A DNA stretch of 64,000 nucleotides from Lichenostomus cassidix. Lineage: Eukaryota; Chordata; Aves; Passeriformes; Meliphagidae. The position numbers and the translations under genes were made by a program. The DNA is taken from positions 23,904,943 through 23,968,942 of the forward strand of contig CM039211.1 of assembly GCA_008360975.2 (NCBI GenBank). The letters run 5' to 3'. Below are positions 1-12,929 of this stretch, piece after piece (position 1 is the first letter of the stretch; every line of letters begins with the position of its first letter). A model generated the notes under the pieces. It worked only from the letters and a program-made list of their open reading frames with translations, did not search any database and had not been told where the DNA came from.

Positions 1-1883
1 CAAAATCCAAAGCAGTGCAAAGGGATTTTCCTTCACTCTCCCTTCCTAATTTATGTGATAAAATACTCCTGGGATTAACAAGACAGCTATAAACCATGCC
101 TTTGATCTTGCTCCCTTTCACAGTCTGAGTGAATCAAGACTAGCAGATCCAGCACATGTAACAGCGGGATTTTAAATTTTTTTTTTATTGGAAGTTATCA
201 GTATGAACAATGGCACCAAAAAAAAAAAAAAAAAAAAAAAAAAGAAAAAAAAGTGAAAATATATCAAATATATCCTTCCAATGCTTCAAAGGATATTAGC
301 TTAATATCAAGACAGTATCTCAATGCAGACTTTTCCCCCATCTTCCAAATTCTCTGTTAAAGAAAGATCACACCCAACACCAAATAGGTGAATTCCTTTA
401 AATGCGCCAGCAAGATTTTCAGGTACTAGAATCCTCCACTTCTCCATGAAAGAGAAGATGAAGGACCCCTTCTTTGTGGCTGACTGCAGCTTTTCTCATG
501 TTTTTGCACAAGGGGCTCCTATGTGACAGAAGCTTTGACAGTGGGTGCTCTTTCCCAGTCTCCCAGTCTGCCTGAAGTAGCACCACCTCCAGTCTATGTT
601 TTGACTGCTGGAAAGTCCACAGCTCTAAGCCCTGCTTCTCAAAATAGCCTCACGGTACTGGCTAGCAATTTATTCTCTACTGAAAGCTTCTTCTTCCTGC
701 CTCTTGTCCCCGGAAGCGAAAAAGAAAACCCAAGGTTTCCAGGATTATCTGAGGAAAGGTCCTATAAATCTAAGTAGAAGTAAACTGCTGAAGGAAGAAT
801 GTCCTGTGAGACTGACATCTTGCTCAGATCCCTCCTTTCAGAACCACAATTTTCTGTTTCTCTCAGGGCTGCAGTGTTTGCTGTACTGGCATGGACTGCT
901 AATGCCTCCAAGGATTGATCCTGCTTTTTTCCCTGAAAGTAAGGCCAGGGAAAGAGTTACAGAATGAGCTGATGGCCTTTTATTTACTAGCTTCTTGTGC
1001 AGCACACTAATGTCAAGGCCATTCAAGTCAAAATAAACATGCTGAACTACATCTTGTGGCTGTTGAGGAGATAAGGGCTTCTACCTGGTTTATCTTTTTT
1101 TCAGGTTCTCCTTGGAACACATACCAGATATATACAGAGACAGGGGATTGTATCTTTCATTCTAAATCATCAAGAACCCAACCTCAAGTAGTGACAAACA
1201 AAACTCTGTTCCTGTCAGAAAATCCTGAAATAATGTTTTTCAGGATGCTGTTTCTTGTGTCCTCTCCCTTTCACACCTTCTGTTTATTTCTGGCTGACAT
1301 TCTTTTATAGTGAACTTCCTATACTGTCAGTTGGATATTGTCAGTTGTTCCCTATTGAAATTCCACTCAAAATTCTTCTGAAGACCCTGCTCAAGTCCTA
1401 GGCTTTCCTATTTTTGGTAAGAAGAAACTGGAAGAAAGAAAAATTGAATTCTTCCATGGCTAATGTCTCCCAACACCAACGCCCCTCTATGCTGAGAGTC
1501 TGGTGGATGTTCCAAAACAGCCATTTGGCAAGGTTGTGTTACATATTTAAATACTTGGTAAGTTCACAGGTTTTCCACAATGTAGATACAAAATTCATAG
1601 AAATGAGGTGGAGAGAGCTGAAGAGAGGTTTAAGAAAGGAGACTGTATATTCACTTGCAAAGGACTAGTAACTCTTGCTCTGTTTTTTTACTGTAGAAAT
1701 CCTCCTTCCATTCTAGCAAGGAGGTAAGCAGAGTGACTGGGGTGACAGCTAACCTTTGGAACTTTCTTTCACCCAAGGGCTAACAGGGTTAGACCTGCAC
1801 ACCCAACTATGTGGTGAGTAGAGAAAACCATGGTTAAGAAAAAACAACAGAAAAAATACTTTTCAAATACATGCCATCCATAC
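1..1883 (-). other. SVEP1 intron 5 (partial)
   Basis: This is non-coding DNA downstream of exon 5 on the minus strand, continuing past the left edge. No sushi-type cysteine pattern or other SVEP1 exon is recognisable on the minus strand. It holds an A-rich tract at 218-252 and otherwise nothing I can assign. The open frames of 60-87 codons here look like chance. Confidence 0.8.
218..252. repeat. Poly(A) tract
   Basis: About 35 bases, nearly all A with one interrupting G. It may be the tail of an old retroposed element, but I cannot identify a body next to it. Confidence 0.9.
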
Positions 1884-2063
1884 CTCTGCAAGTAGCCTCC
1901 GATCCAGACCACTGCCCATTTGGCTGACAAAGTCGGATGCTGCTTCCCACGAGATCAAACCCAGCTTTGCATCGGATTCCACAGGCAGCATTAAAATAAT
2001 TGTTGCAGACATTCTGGACAAAGTAACCATTTTCAGGGGGATTCAATTCAGGGCAGTGAACAA
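1884..2063 (-). CDS. SVEP1: SVEP1 coding exon 5: first sushi (CCP) domain
   Basis: This exon encodes residues 371 (split codon) to 430 plus one base. The acceptor is aattgtttag|TTGTTC at 2064/2063 and the donor is AGAG|gtatgg at 1884/1883. The 180 bases, phase 1 on both sides, encode exactly one sushi/CCP domain. Cysteines are at 374, 390, 398, 402, 416 and 429, with the domain's usual PPENG turn (379-383), the GF at 405-406 and the conserved W422 (QWSGSEATC). Six rather than four cysteines is the form known for this first SVEP1 sushi. The next exon, which should start with another sushi domain, is not present down to position 1. Confidence 0.97.
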
Positions 2064-2309
2064 CTAAACAATTAAAGAAACACAAAAAAGAGATTACTAA
2101 CTGGAGTGCAATAGGCCACTGAAGGAATACATTCTTGTAAAATTTCTAACTCAGCTTGCACCTTGGCATTTTTGCTAGTTTGGAATAACAGAGAAAACCT
2201 TGCATGCAATTTGACACGTCCCTCATGGTGCAAAACCACGTAAAAAAAATTGTCCCAGCACGGCATTGTGCATTCCAGGGGTATTCTGTTCCTGTATGGA
2301 AACACTTAC

Positions 2310-2468
2310 CTTCACAGGTTTGTCCAACAGCACGATATCCCTCTTGGCATGTACAATCCTCAACGGAGGTGCTTCCTGGTGGAGAAGTGTGATTCTCATC
2401 AGGACAAGAGATGCAAGTGCTGATCCCACCGGGTGAACCTTCAGGCTTGTAAGTTCCTGGTGGACAAG
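2310..2468 (-). CDS. SVEP1: SVEP1 coding exon 4: ephrin-receptor-like cysteine-rich module
   Basis: This exon encodes residues 318 (split codon) to 370 plus one base. The acceptor is ttttactgaaag|CTTGTC at 2469/2468 and the donor is GAAG|gtaagt at 2310/2309. Its 159 bases make it another phase 1-1 symmetrical exon. Cysteines at 319, 336, 339, 356, 358 and 369, with the [14 protein letters not shown] and CPDENHTS segments, fit the ephrin type-A receptor-like / GCC2-GCC3 cysteine-rich fold found after the EGF-like part in SVEP1. There is an N-glycosylation sequon at N343 (NHT). It lies only 246 bases from exon 5 but 23.4 kb from exon 3. Confidence 0.96.
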
Positions 2469-5400
2469 CTTTCAGTAAAAGAAAACAGAAAGGAGTTCAG
2501 GACATTCACCTTTCACACAGCATATATTTTCAGGTGCTTTACTCTTTTTACATTATCCGTATTCAGTGTCACTTAGGGGGAATGTCCTCCACTTAAAGTA
2601 CTGCAGAGCTCTTAACAGGTTTGAACAAATGCCTACCAGACTCAGTGGAGTTACCCATAATGACTGGCTGGGGACTGACATTAAGTCCGTGATTAATCAT
2701 CTTGAAAAGAAACCCGATCCCAGAAGACACATCAGATTTTCACTGACAAAACCTGTGCAGACCTTATGAAGACATTCTTGATTCAGAATTGTAAAAAATT
2801 AGCTCAGACTAAATCCTTGCCATTTGAAACTACACAGATGTTTAATGCATAGAGATTCATAGTAAGGACCTAATACAAAACAGCCAAACCCCCTGCCTTT
2901 GATTTACACATTATGATCATATATGATCTATACAGTAGACGTGCTAAAATGTATGAGGCACAAACAATGAAGGAATTAATCAAACCAATTACTCCCTGAG
3001 GCTTTTGCACTCATTTATATTGCGTTTTGTTTATTTAATTCTGTGTACCTACACACTTAAGCTTTAAAAACATTCAGGAGGTGTTTTCCAAGTCAGGGAA
3101 AACGCATACAGAAAAGGCACCTCTCAACAGAGAACTTCAGATTGGCTTGATAGCTCTGAGTCTTACTGTTCTCTGCCTTGAATTCTATTTTTCAGGAAAT
3201 CACCATAATTATTTGTGTTTCTTCCACAAGATGTGTGAATTAGGGGAGTGACTAATCAACAGGTGCTGTGAAAGTGAAGCTTTGATTGACCAGATTACCA
3301 TGTGAAACAGAACTCAGAGCACTTGTGCTGAAAAATGTAACTCCTAATGAAAAGTTCAGGAAATATTCTGAGAAGGTTACGCAATATTAACACTGAAACC
3401 CAGCCAAAAAAGCTCTCACTCCATTAACTTCACTGTAGTCAACAAAATGGCCACATTTTCCCCTGCAGACTGCAGGTCAGGCTCTCATATTCTCCCCTCA
3501 GACTCAGTACAGTCAATTTATACCATTTGATGTAGCTCTGACTGGTCTAAAGAACTGTGCAACTGTAAATAACTTCAAGAGACTTCCTCCTTCCACAGGC
3601 AGGTGTGCCCTGCTTCTGGAGCTGGTCTCTCCCATGGAGCTGTATTTCCTGGAGCTCACACATTCTGGCAGCATCAGTCTCCTCTTTGGTAAACATCAGA
3701 CCAGCTCTGTCTGTTCCGTGAGTTAGATGCTAAGATTTTCTTGTCTGTCTAATGAAAACAACTTACTCCTTTCTAGGCAACGGGAAAAAAAAAAAAAAAC
3801 AAACCCAAAAAATGAAGATAAAAGAAAATCCACTCTCCTTTTTTCTCACCTGTCATGAGAGAATTGATTTTCATTAGCCAAGTTTTATGGACTATACCTC
3901 AAAAAATTCAGCCAATATGAACAGTTGGCACTTTCCAGAAGGAGGATGGTTTTTTGAATAGCTTCCAGAGAAAATACTTTTGTTTGCTTTTCAGAAAATT
4001 TTGCATGTTTATTTTGGAGAAAGCAACTGAGTGGTTTGCAGTTAAGAGGCAATTTTTGGTGCTGTAAATTGTATTCAAAAATTTATATTTTAAACACACC
4101 TTTAGAAAGACAGTGACAATGTCTATGCAGTAAGGGATATAAGTACAAACCAAAGCATTTCAGGAAGGAAATAGGGCAGAAAAATCCAGCCAGATTTAGA
4201 GATGGTAATGTTTCATCTTTGTTTTGGGATTTTCAGAAAAGTACTTGGAAAAAGGGCCCCTTTCCTAAAATTCACCTCTTCTTCTCATCCAAGACAATCC
4301 TCATGCTTCTTTCCACTCTTCTGTGCAGAAACTGCTAATTTCATTGGACATTACATCTCTGACATATTCTCTCCTGCTATAGATGATCACCTCCAAAATG
4401 GCAAAATATCAGAGGTACTACTCTGAAATCTCTGAAATACTTCCATCTGGCACTTTGTAGAAGTCTCTGTGCATCCTTTTTAAAACTGTATCCAGCACAA
4501 AGTGATGAAGTGCATCCAAGAGGATACAGGAAAGAGTGAAAATTAAACATCACAGGGGACCTGCTGTATGACAGAGCTGCCCTCCATATGCCAATGGAAG
4601 TAAATTAGTCTCTTCTTTTCCATGTATGGCATACAAAATGACATTTAAACTAGGTATTTCATTCCAAAAAATCCCCCACCATAAATCAACATATCCCCAA
4701 ACTAATTTCTCTCTTCCTTTTAAACTCACCTTAGATAACAAACCCAACAATTTTCTCTTTCTGTTTTGAGGACTATGGGACAAAAATAATTACCCATTCT
4801 ATGATGCGAGCATTTTTAACAATAAACCCAGTAATTTGCTTAGAGCTTTGAATCAGTCTGGCTTTGAAGAAAATGAGTAATTCTGAAATCACACTTACAA
4901 TTTGCTCTTTCCAGTCAAGCAGCAGGAGGTAAATAACACTGTTAAAATGGTTATTAATGTCTCTTCTGAGAAAAACATGTTTTCCCAAATGACCTTATTC
5001 TTTTTGTATGCTTCAAATGCTTATCACTACCTTTATAGGAAGCTGAACTATATACTAACTTGGGTTTTTTGTGGCATTTTCTTCAAGTCTGAATCCCTGC
5101 TCATTGATCCCACATATGCCCTAGATGCATTCAAACTACAAAAGTCCACACAAGTTACATTCAGAATCTTTGCCAGAAAGCACTGGCTTACAGAGCTATT
5201 TCCAAGTGTGTGAGATCACACAGCCTATCCCAAGATGTCAAAGAGATGGTTTAAGAATAGAGCATAAGCACACTGTGCTTCAGGTTAGCCTGGCCACAGC
5301 TCAGGTAAAAACCATCCAAAATCAGCTGTGGATGAGCAGAGTCCAGGACATATGCTGTCCACATTTGGCCCAGCTAGACTGCAGAGCCACCCCAGACAGC

Positions 5401-6608
5401 ACTACAGCATGGCCCAAGCCTGCACACAGCAATGGATTCACAGCTGAGCCAAAGCTTTAGGGACAAGCACATCTGAAGAGCGCATGGGGCTCAATCCACG
5501 ACTGATCTTACAGTCAGGAATTTCTTCCAAGAATCAAGAGGTGCCAAATTTCATTCTAGTTGACAGTATGCATTCACCAGCTCTATAGCAGCAAAAAGCT
5601 GACTACAGGGAGAGATCATGTTCTTCGGTGTTAATCCGCAAAAACAATTTAAATGTTTTTTTCAATGTTGGCTTCCCCTTTCCAGCAATGTCACGGTATA
5701 AAAAGCCTCAACACAGTTTGTGAATATACCCCAGTATACCAGCTTATTTACATAAGCACCAAGCTGGCACTGCCAAGAATGATAAAAAGAGGCAAGAATT
5801 TAAAAGTGGGGAAACAATTTTAACAGTATCAGCCTTTAAACAGAGAGGATGCTCATGTGCACATTGCATACATGACTTCCTCAACAAAAGATGTGAATTT
5901 CTACATGTGAACCATGTTGTTCTCTGCCCAAAAGTGAGGAGGAGCAAGTAAATGCTTTTGTTTGATGCAATTCTCCTCTTGAGACCAGAATAGTGAATGC
6001 TGAGTTACACCAGAGGATTACCTATTTGTTAGAGGATATCTGGAGGAGGGATTAGTGTGCTAACTCAAACAAGCACAAGGCCCAAATTCCCCAAACACAC
6101 GAAGATGGCTCACATTGAAGTTGTCATCTTTTCATAAAATGATAGATATTCATCAACAATGCACATGCAGATTGTGTTGTCTGTAGTAATGATAGCACAA
6201 TAACCTTCTGACCAGAAACGATAATGAAGTAATATATGCTTACTTCAGCATGCCTCCTGCATTTCCCTCCTCAGTTATGTTCACCTAGTGTGTATAACTA
6301 ACTGAAAAACTGTAAGAAAATCCAGCATGTCTCTTCTTTGAACATTACTGGCCTTGATGACATCTTAGGCCAACAATGGAATGCACTTTCTTACTTAAGT
6401 TGCACATAGAAAATAAATCACTAGAAAAGAAATATGATGTGCGTTTGCTAGAAACAAGGACTCATGTGGCAGACATAAAAACATTTCAGTCATCTAGCCA
6501 TATTGACAGCATAATTCTCTGTCAAGATGTTGTTTGAAGATGAAAAATGAACATGGAATGTTGGAAAAGTCCACTAAAGTATTAAAGAACAGACTTTCAA
6601 ATACAATA

Positions 6609-6666
6609 GGAATGCTATCCTGCCTTCCTACAGTGAAGGAATTCTATCCTGACTTCCTACAATGAA
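6609..6666. repeat. Tandem repeat, 29-base unit x 2
   Basis: Two adjacent 29-base units (6609-6637 and 6638-6666), both starting GGAAT and sharing CTATCCTG and CTTCCTAC, differ at only a few positions. This is a simple local tandem duplication. Confidence 0.85.
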
Positions 6667-7847
6667 ACATCTGATATTTTAATCCTCAGAATTTAATATT
6701 GTAAAAGTGACAACATAAACAAAGGTTTATGTCAGAGATTCACTGAACAATTAACATGTATTATCCAGTTTGGCTTTTTTAAAACTGCAAATACTAAAGC
6801 CAGCAGCAAAACTATGCTAACAAGCATTGAACCTCTACAATGGCACAAAGACTCCAGTCTGGACTTAAACAGGTGGAGATCATGTGACAAAGGATTCTTC
6901 TACTCTGTGACACAGGATCACAATTCTTTCTCTGAATGTACAAATGCAAATTTTAAGGATAAACATATCTGCCTTAAAAATGCAAGAGTTTCAAAATCCT
7001 GGGAGAGCAGGCAAACTAAATTTCCTCTCCAACTACACAAGTGCTCTAAGACACTGAAATGGAATTATTCTTCAATTATCCCAGTGTTAAGAGAGAAGAG
7101 AGTGAAACTCCATGTATTTCAAAGATTAATTTGAGGGATTTTTAATTTTTTTCAATGCATAATTTCTCCCACTAACTACCTTTACTAAGTAATCCCTGGC
7201 ATGAGCAATTTTTTCCACACTTTATGCTAATGAAGGATACGATTAAGGGTTTATCTTTTGTGGGACATGGCAGGAATCAGCTAGGCAATATCCTGCTCTC
7301 TCCTGCATCAACCTGAGCTCTATTCATACACAGCTACTCTGATGACTGTAGTCTATAATTCTCATTTTCCCCCAAAAGCGCAAAGCCAAAATGAAATGAC
7401 ATCTTGATGCAAATCTCAAATAATCTTTATAATTCAGCCTCCAAGCATCTTCAATGAGGAAAGAAAGCCTAGTTTTCCATTTACGACAGTCATGTTTACG
7501 ATATTGTGATTATTTTTATGACACTGGATAGGTACTCAACAGATCTGTCCCAGAATCACAGTACAATATGAATACCTGTTCTTACTTGGTTTCCTGGTGT
7601 CCAGTAAAAATGATGGAACCCCTAGGTTACAGAATCTCCAAAAATGAACACTGGACATGGAGATTTTTACTTGTATAGATCTTACACCTGACACATGTGG
7701 CTTTGTGAAAAAAAGTGTTCTGGTAGCTGTATTTGCCATTAGCCATGTTTTAAATTTGCCACCGTGAATAGGCCTGACTATAAAACTTAGTTATTTTACT
7801 AAACAGGAATAAAAACTTTAATAATGAAAGATTATAAGACAGAGAAA

Positions 7848-7880
7848 TTACAGTACAGTACAGAAGTTACAGTACAGTAC
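7848..7880. repeat. Short tandem duplication with repeated GTAC
   Basis: The 14-base sequence TTACAGTACAGTAC occurs at 7848-7861 and again at 7867-7880, a 19-base period. The unit itself repeats ACAGT. Confidence 0.85.
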
Positions 7881-9816
7881 TTTCATATCTGCATCTCTCA
7901 ACATGACAAAGTACTACATGATCAGACTTGTCTAAGGGCCAAGCACACCCTCTCTTAGAAGCAGCAGTAGAAACAAGGGCTATTATGAATTTCCTTTGAC
8001 AATAGCCTACCAAATAAAATACACTTTACAAGGACAAGCCACGGTGTCACAGGAAATGGAGATCCACATTCCACACCAAGCAGTCCAAGACTTCCTGACA
8101 CTTTCCCACTTACTGCTCCAGGAGGAGATGAGTTTGGGATGTTCTGCAGTATTAGCATACATTGTTGCTCAAATCTCTCTCCTACCTCCAAAAACCATTC
8201 TGCTGCTCCTGCTGCTACTGCACACTGAATTTGTGGGTGATCTCTGCAATGGAAGAACGTGACTAACATGGGAGGCCTCAGCTGCATGAAACTCCCCAGT
8301 CCTCTGCCATCTCCATCTATTTCACAGTGATGTCTCTTGGCTTTTGCTGTAACCATTTTATGAGCCATTCTCAGCCTGGACCAGCAGGATTACAGACCAC
8401 CACAGCCTCTGAAATACACTTCACTAGACCTGCATATGAAGACCTTTAAGCTTGCTTCTCAAAGACTTTCCACATGCTGGGTCTCTATTGTAGAGCTTAG
8501 CTCCAGAAATTACAGCTTTTGTTGTCACATTTAATTATCTGGGAAGGTAGTTTTTCTTAAGATCTTCTACGTGGTAGGTTTGTCAGGTTGGCAACACTGT
8601 GATCATGAAATGCCTTTAGAAAGATAAGGAAAAATAAATGTAAAGTTTTGGCAGATACTGTAATCAACCTTTCTGCAGTTTGCAACATGTATGATGCCAC
8701 AAAAAAAACCCCACAAACAAAAACACAATCCCAACAAATGAGGCAGGAGCATGCTAGGATTACAAAAAATAGGGAAGAAAGTGGCTTTAGTTAAACATTT
8801 GACATGACTGACTTGTACAAAGACTGCAAAGGAAAACCTTGAGCTTGCCTTTACGTGTAGGGATCAGGGAAAGATTTCTCAGTCTTTGTATGTTCTCCAG
8901 CTCTTTAATATTTTCTGTTATCCCCAGCATGTGCTCTGCATTAATTTCAGATGGCATTGAACCTGCTCATCCATCTGCTCTTTGTCAGTATTTCTTAAGC
9001 ATCCTTCTCATAGCAACATGATTAGCAATTTAACAAGCTAGATGTCTCTGTTCCTATTTGATATATTTTGCTCCATCTCTTTAGTATTCTACAAATTTCC
9101 TCTCAAGCAAGGGCAGCAGGCTGAAACAATTTAGAAGTTTAGCTATGTCTCTACATGACATATAGGGTATGGTTCATTCAAACCTTACAGCTGAGGTTAC
9201 AGGCAGCAAAATTGCAAGATTCCACTACCAAGGAGGCTGCAGCATTTGCCATCACACTTTGAGATTATTTAGCTCAAGATTTTTAACACTTCAAATAATC
9301 ATAACAAACTTTCAGAAGAAAAAACTTTTTCTTAATAGAAATGAGAATCTTGGATCCCCTCCCACTGGGCAGAAGAAATTGACTGAAAGAGATCCAGTCC
9401 TTGAGTGAGCATCTCATCCTAGCACTGCAAGCATCCACAGTGTGGAGAACAATCTGCTTGCTTGAAGAATATAAGCCCAAGAGGCATCACAGCTTGTAAT
9501 CTTAGGATACTAAAAAGGACCTTCTCCAGAGGGAGGTCTGGCTGCGCTGAGCATCTCTGGGAGGATCTGGGCCAGCACATTTACATAGGGTTACTGCAAA
9601 GCAATGAGTCTGAATGCAAAATACCCTCCTTGGTCATAGCAGCAGTATTTAGAATATATAGAAAATCCATTTTTGTCCACTTTAAAAACTTTTTTTAAAA
9701 AGCAGACCAGCCCTTATATGTTAAAAGCATGGTGAGTGCCTTAAACAGATTCATACTTGAACCCCACTTGCATTGCAAGGACACAGAGCTGTGAGATGTG
9801 TTTTAACTATTTTACA

Positions 9817-11115
9817 GTCATAAAAATAAAGACTGCTGATAAAGATTACTATATATACTTTTACAGAAGGTAACTTCCCTTTTTGTTTCAAAGCATGTGG
9901 CTTACTTAAGAATATGTCCTGATTCCATGCACTGTATTGCAACTTTAAAAGGAAGCCTACCCATGCTTCATTCAAACTACAAGTTCACAAGATATATCCT
10001 GACAGCTTGTGCAATATATATAAACAGAAATGATATTCATGTATTGAAATGAAGCTCTCTGGGTTTAAGTCTCAGTGCACTTTAGACAGTTACAGTTTTG
10101 CTGTATTTATGCATGGACATAAATTCCAGCCTTGGTGATGTATTTGGAAGAGATACCCAAACATACACATGCCTATCAGCTACAGATATCAGTTCATGCC
10201 ACCACTTCTGATTTTTAGAACTTGAATATTGATTTATGTCCTCATGTCCCCATATATTTCTAGAAGTTATCCTGCTTAAAGTGTAAAACAAATTACACAA
10301 TTACAAAAAAGTCTTTCTGGGAAACAAGCTCAGTTAATATTGTTAACTTTGCTATGCAAATAGAGATTATTTATGAATTTATTTACATGCCAGTGAAGAT
10401 TTTTGTCTAAGATTTCACGCACAGTTAGACCCTCATATAAAAGGGAAAATAAAATAAATTCTGAAAATGCTTTGCTCAGAGCAGCACTACAACATAGTAG
10501 GCTTCTCTGGACATGGTCTTTATCATAATCACAGACACACATTCCTCAGCAAACCTTGATCACTGCTTAAGTGATAGCACATGCTACTCTAAACAGTATT
10601 GTTCTAAGTGCCCTGGATAGCTTCCTGCTATTTAATTTCTGTTATTTAAATAAATAAATTCCTGTTATTTACATAAACACTGAAAAGGAGCATCGCCATC
10701 CTGTCCTAACTGCACTTGTTTGTCATTTTGATATACTTGCTGTGAAGTTGCACACTTGTTTTGAGAAAAGCAAATTTAAAAACCCCCAAAACCAGACACA
10801 GTGATGTAAAGAAAATTCCATTAAAGAGAACCCAAGCATTTAGTTTCATTTGTGCTACACATAGAAGCGCAAATACCTTTTTGAGAGATCCAGTGCCTGT
10901 CTTGTTTGGAGGCACTGGAAGCCCAGGGTTCTCTCGGCGTGCTCTAACCATTGTGCCATGTATCAAACAACTCTGCTTGCCCTTTCACCCTTCCAGAAAG
11001 GGTTCTGTGTCAAGAAGGAAAAGGGAAGGACAAGGAAAGGACACATTTACACCAATCCATCACCTACTTCCCTAACACGCTGGACTAATAATCAGCTACT
11101 AGGTGCCTAAAGGGC
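9817..11115. repeat. 1,299-base direct repeat, left copy (abuts gap)
   Basis: Sequence from 9817 up to the first N matches 11631-12929, at a constant offset of 1,814 bases. All open frames in the two copies are identical residue for residue, and I saw no mismatch in the lines compared. The copy stops exactly at the gap edge. This is the pattern of two contig ends that overlap but were not merged. It contains no SVEP1 exon. Confidence 0.95.
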
Positions 11116-11615
11116 NNNNNNNNNNNNNNNNNNNNNNNNNNNNNNNNNNNNNNNNNNNNNNNNNNNNNNNNNNNNNNNNNNNNNNNNNNNNNNNNNNNNN
11201 NNNNNNNNNNNNNNNNNNNNNNNNNNNNNNNNNNNNNNNNNNNNNNNNNNNNNNNNNNNNNNNNNNNNNNNNNNNNNNNNNNNNNNNNNNNNNNNNNNNN
11301 NNNNNNNNNNNNNNNNNNNNNNNNNNNNNNNNNNNNNNNNNNNNNNNNNNNNNNNNNNNNNNNNNNNNNNNNNNNNNNNNNNNNNNNNNNNNNNNNNNNN
11401 NNNNNNNNNNNNNNNNNNNNNNNNNNNNNNNNNNNNNNNNNNNNNNNNNNNNNNNNNNNNNNNNNNNNNNNNNNNNNNNNNNNNNNNNNNNNNNNNNNNN
11501 NNNNNNNNNNNNNNNNNNNNNNNNNNNNNNNNNNNNNNNNNNNNNNNNNNNNNNNNNNNNNNNNNNNNNNNNNNNNNNNNNNNNNNNNNNNNNNNNNNNN
11601 NNNNNNNNNNNNNNN
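11116..11615. other. Assembly gap (500 N)
   Basis: Exactly 500 N, which suggests a placeholder for a gap of unknown size rather than a measured length. It lies in SVEP1 intron 3. Any open frame drawn across it is meaningless. Confidence 0.99.
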
Positions 11616-11630
11616 TGCTCGGCCACCCAG

Positions 11631-12929
11631 GTCATAAAAATAAAGACTGCTGATAAAGATTACTATATATACTTTTACAGAAGGTAACTTCCCTTTTTGT
11701 TTCAAAGCATGTGGCTTACTTAAGAATATGTCCTGATTCCATGCACTGTATTGCAACTTTAAAAGGAAGCCTACCCATGCTTCATTCAAACTACAAGTTC
11801 ACAAGATATATCCTGACAGCTTGTGCAATATATATAAACAGAAATGATATTCATGTATTGAAATGAAGCTCTCTGGGTTTAAGTCTCAGTGCACTTTAGA
11901 CAGTTACAGTTTTGCTGTATTTATGCATGGACATAAATTCCAGCCTTGGTGATGTATTTGGAAGAGATACCCAAACATACACATGCCTATCAGCTACAGA
12001 TATCAGTTCATGCCACCACTTCTGATTTTTAGAACTTGAATATTGATTTATGTCCTCATGTCCCCATATATTTCTAGAAGTTATCCTGCTTAAAGTGTAA
12101 AACAAATTACACAATTACAAAAAAGTCTTTCTGGGAAACAAGCTCAGTTAATATTGTTAACTTTGCTATGCAAATAGAGATTATTTATGAATTTATTTAC
12201 ATGCCAGTGAAGATTTTTGTCTAAGATTTCACGCACAGTTAGACCCTCATATAAAAGGGAAAATAAAATAAATTCTGAAAATGCTTTGCTCAGAGCAGCA
12301 CTACAACATAGTAGGCTTCTCTGGACATGGTCTTTATCATAATCACAGACACACATTCCTCAGCAAACCTTGATCACTGCTTAAGTGATAGCACATGCTA
12401 CTCTAAACAGTATTGTTCTAAGTGCCCTGGATAGCTTCCTGCTATTTAATTTCTGTTATTTAAATAAATAAATTCCTGTTATTTACATAAACACTGAAAA
12501 GGAGCATCGCCATCCTGTCCTAACTGCACTTGTTTGTCATTTTGATATACTTGCTGTGAAGTTGCACACTTGTTTTGAGAAAAGCAAATTTAAAAACCCC
12601 CAAAACCAGACACAGTGATGTAAAGAAAATTCCATTAAAGAGAACCCAAGCATTTAGTTTCATTTGTGCTACACATAGAAGCGCAAATACCTTTTTGAGA
12701 GATCCAGTGCCTGTCTTGTTTGGAGGCACTGGAAGCCCAGGGTTCTCTCGGCGTGCTCTAACCATTGTGCCATGTATCAAACAACTCTGCTTGCCCTTTC
12801 ACCCTTCCAGAAAGGGTTCTGTGTCAAGAAGGAAAAGGGAAGGACAAGGAAAGGACACATTTACACCAATCCATCACCTACTTCCCTAACACGCTGGACT
12901 AATAATCAGCTACTAGGTGCCTAAAGGGC
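11631..12929. repeat. 1,299-base direct repeat, right copy
   Basis: This is the second copy of 9817-11115. On its left it starts abruptly after 15 unrelated GC-rich bases that follow the gap. On its right it runs without a break into unique intron sequence at 12930. It is probably the same locus as the left copy. Confidence 0.95.

Larger units (their letters stand above)
2469..9816 (-). other. SVEP1 intron 3, left part: no genes seen
   Basis: This is AT-rich intronic sequence between exon 4 and the duplicated block. It has short open frames on both strands, none with recognisable protein features. It holds a 29-base doublet at 6609-6666 and a 19-base doublet at 7848-7880. I see no clear transposon here. 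Confidence 0.75.

Noticed and set aside
11085..11789. Open frames of 178-234 codons across the gap
   Set aside because: They consist mostly of undetermined residues from the Ns.
10706..12889. A duplicated gene, because identical frames of 70-104 codons appear twice
   Set aside because: The frames repeat only because the DNA block is present twice around the gap. None has a recognisable domain.
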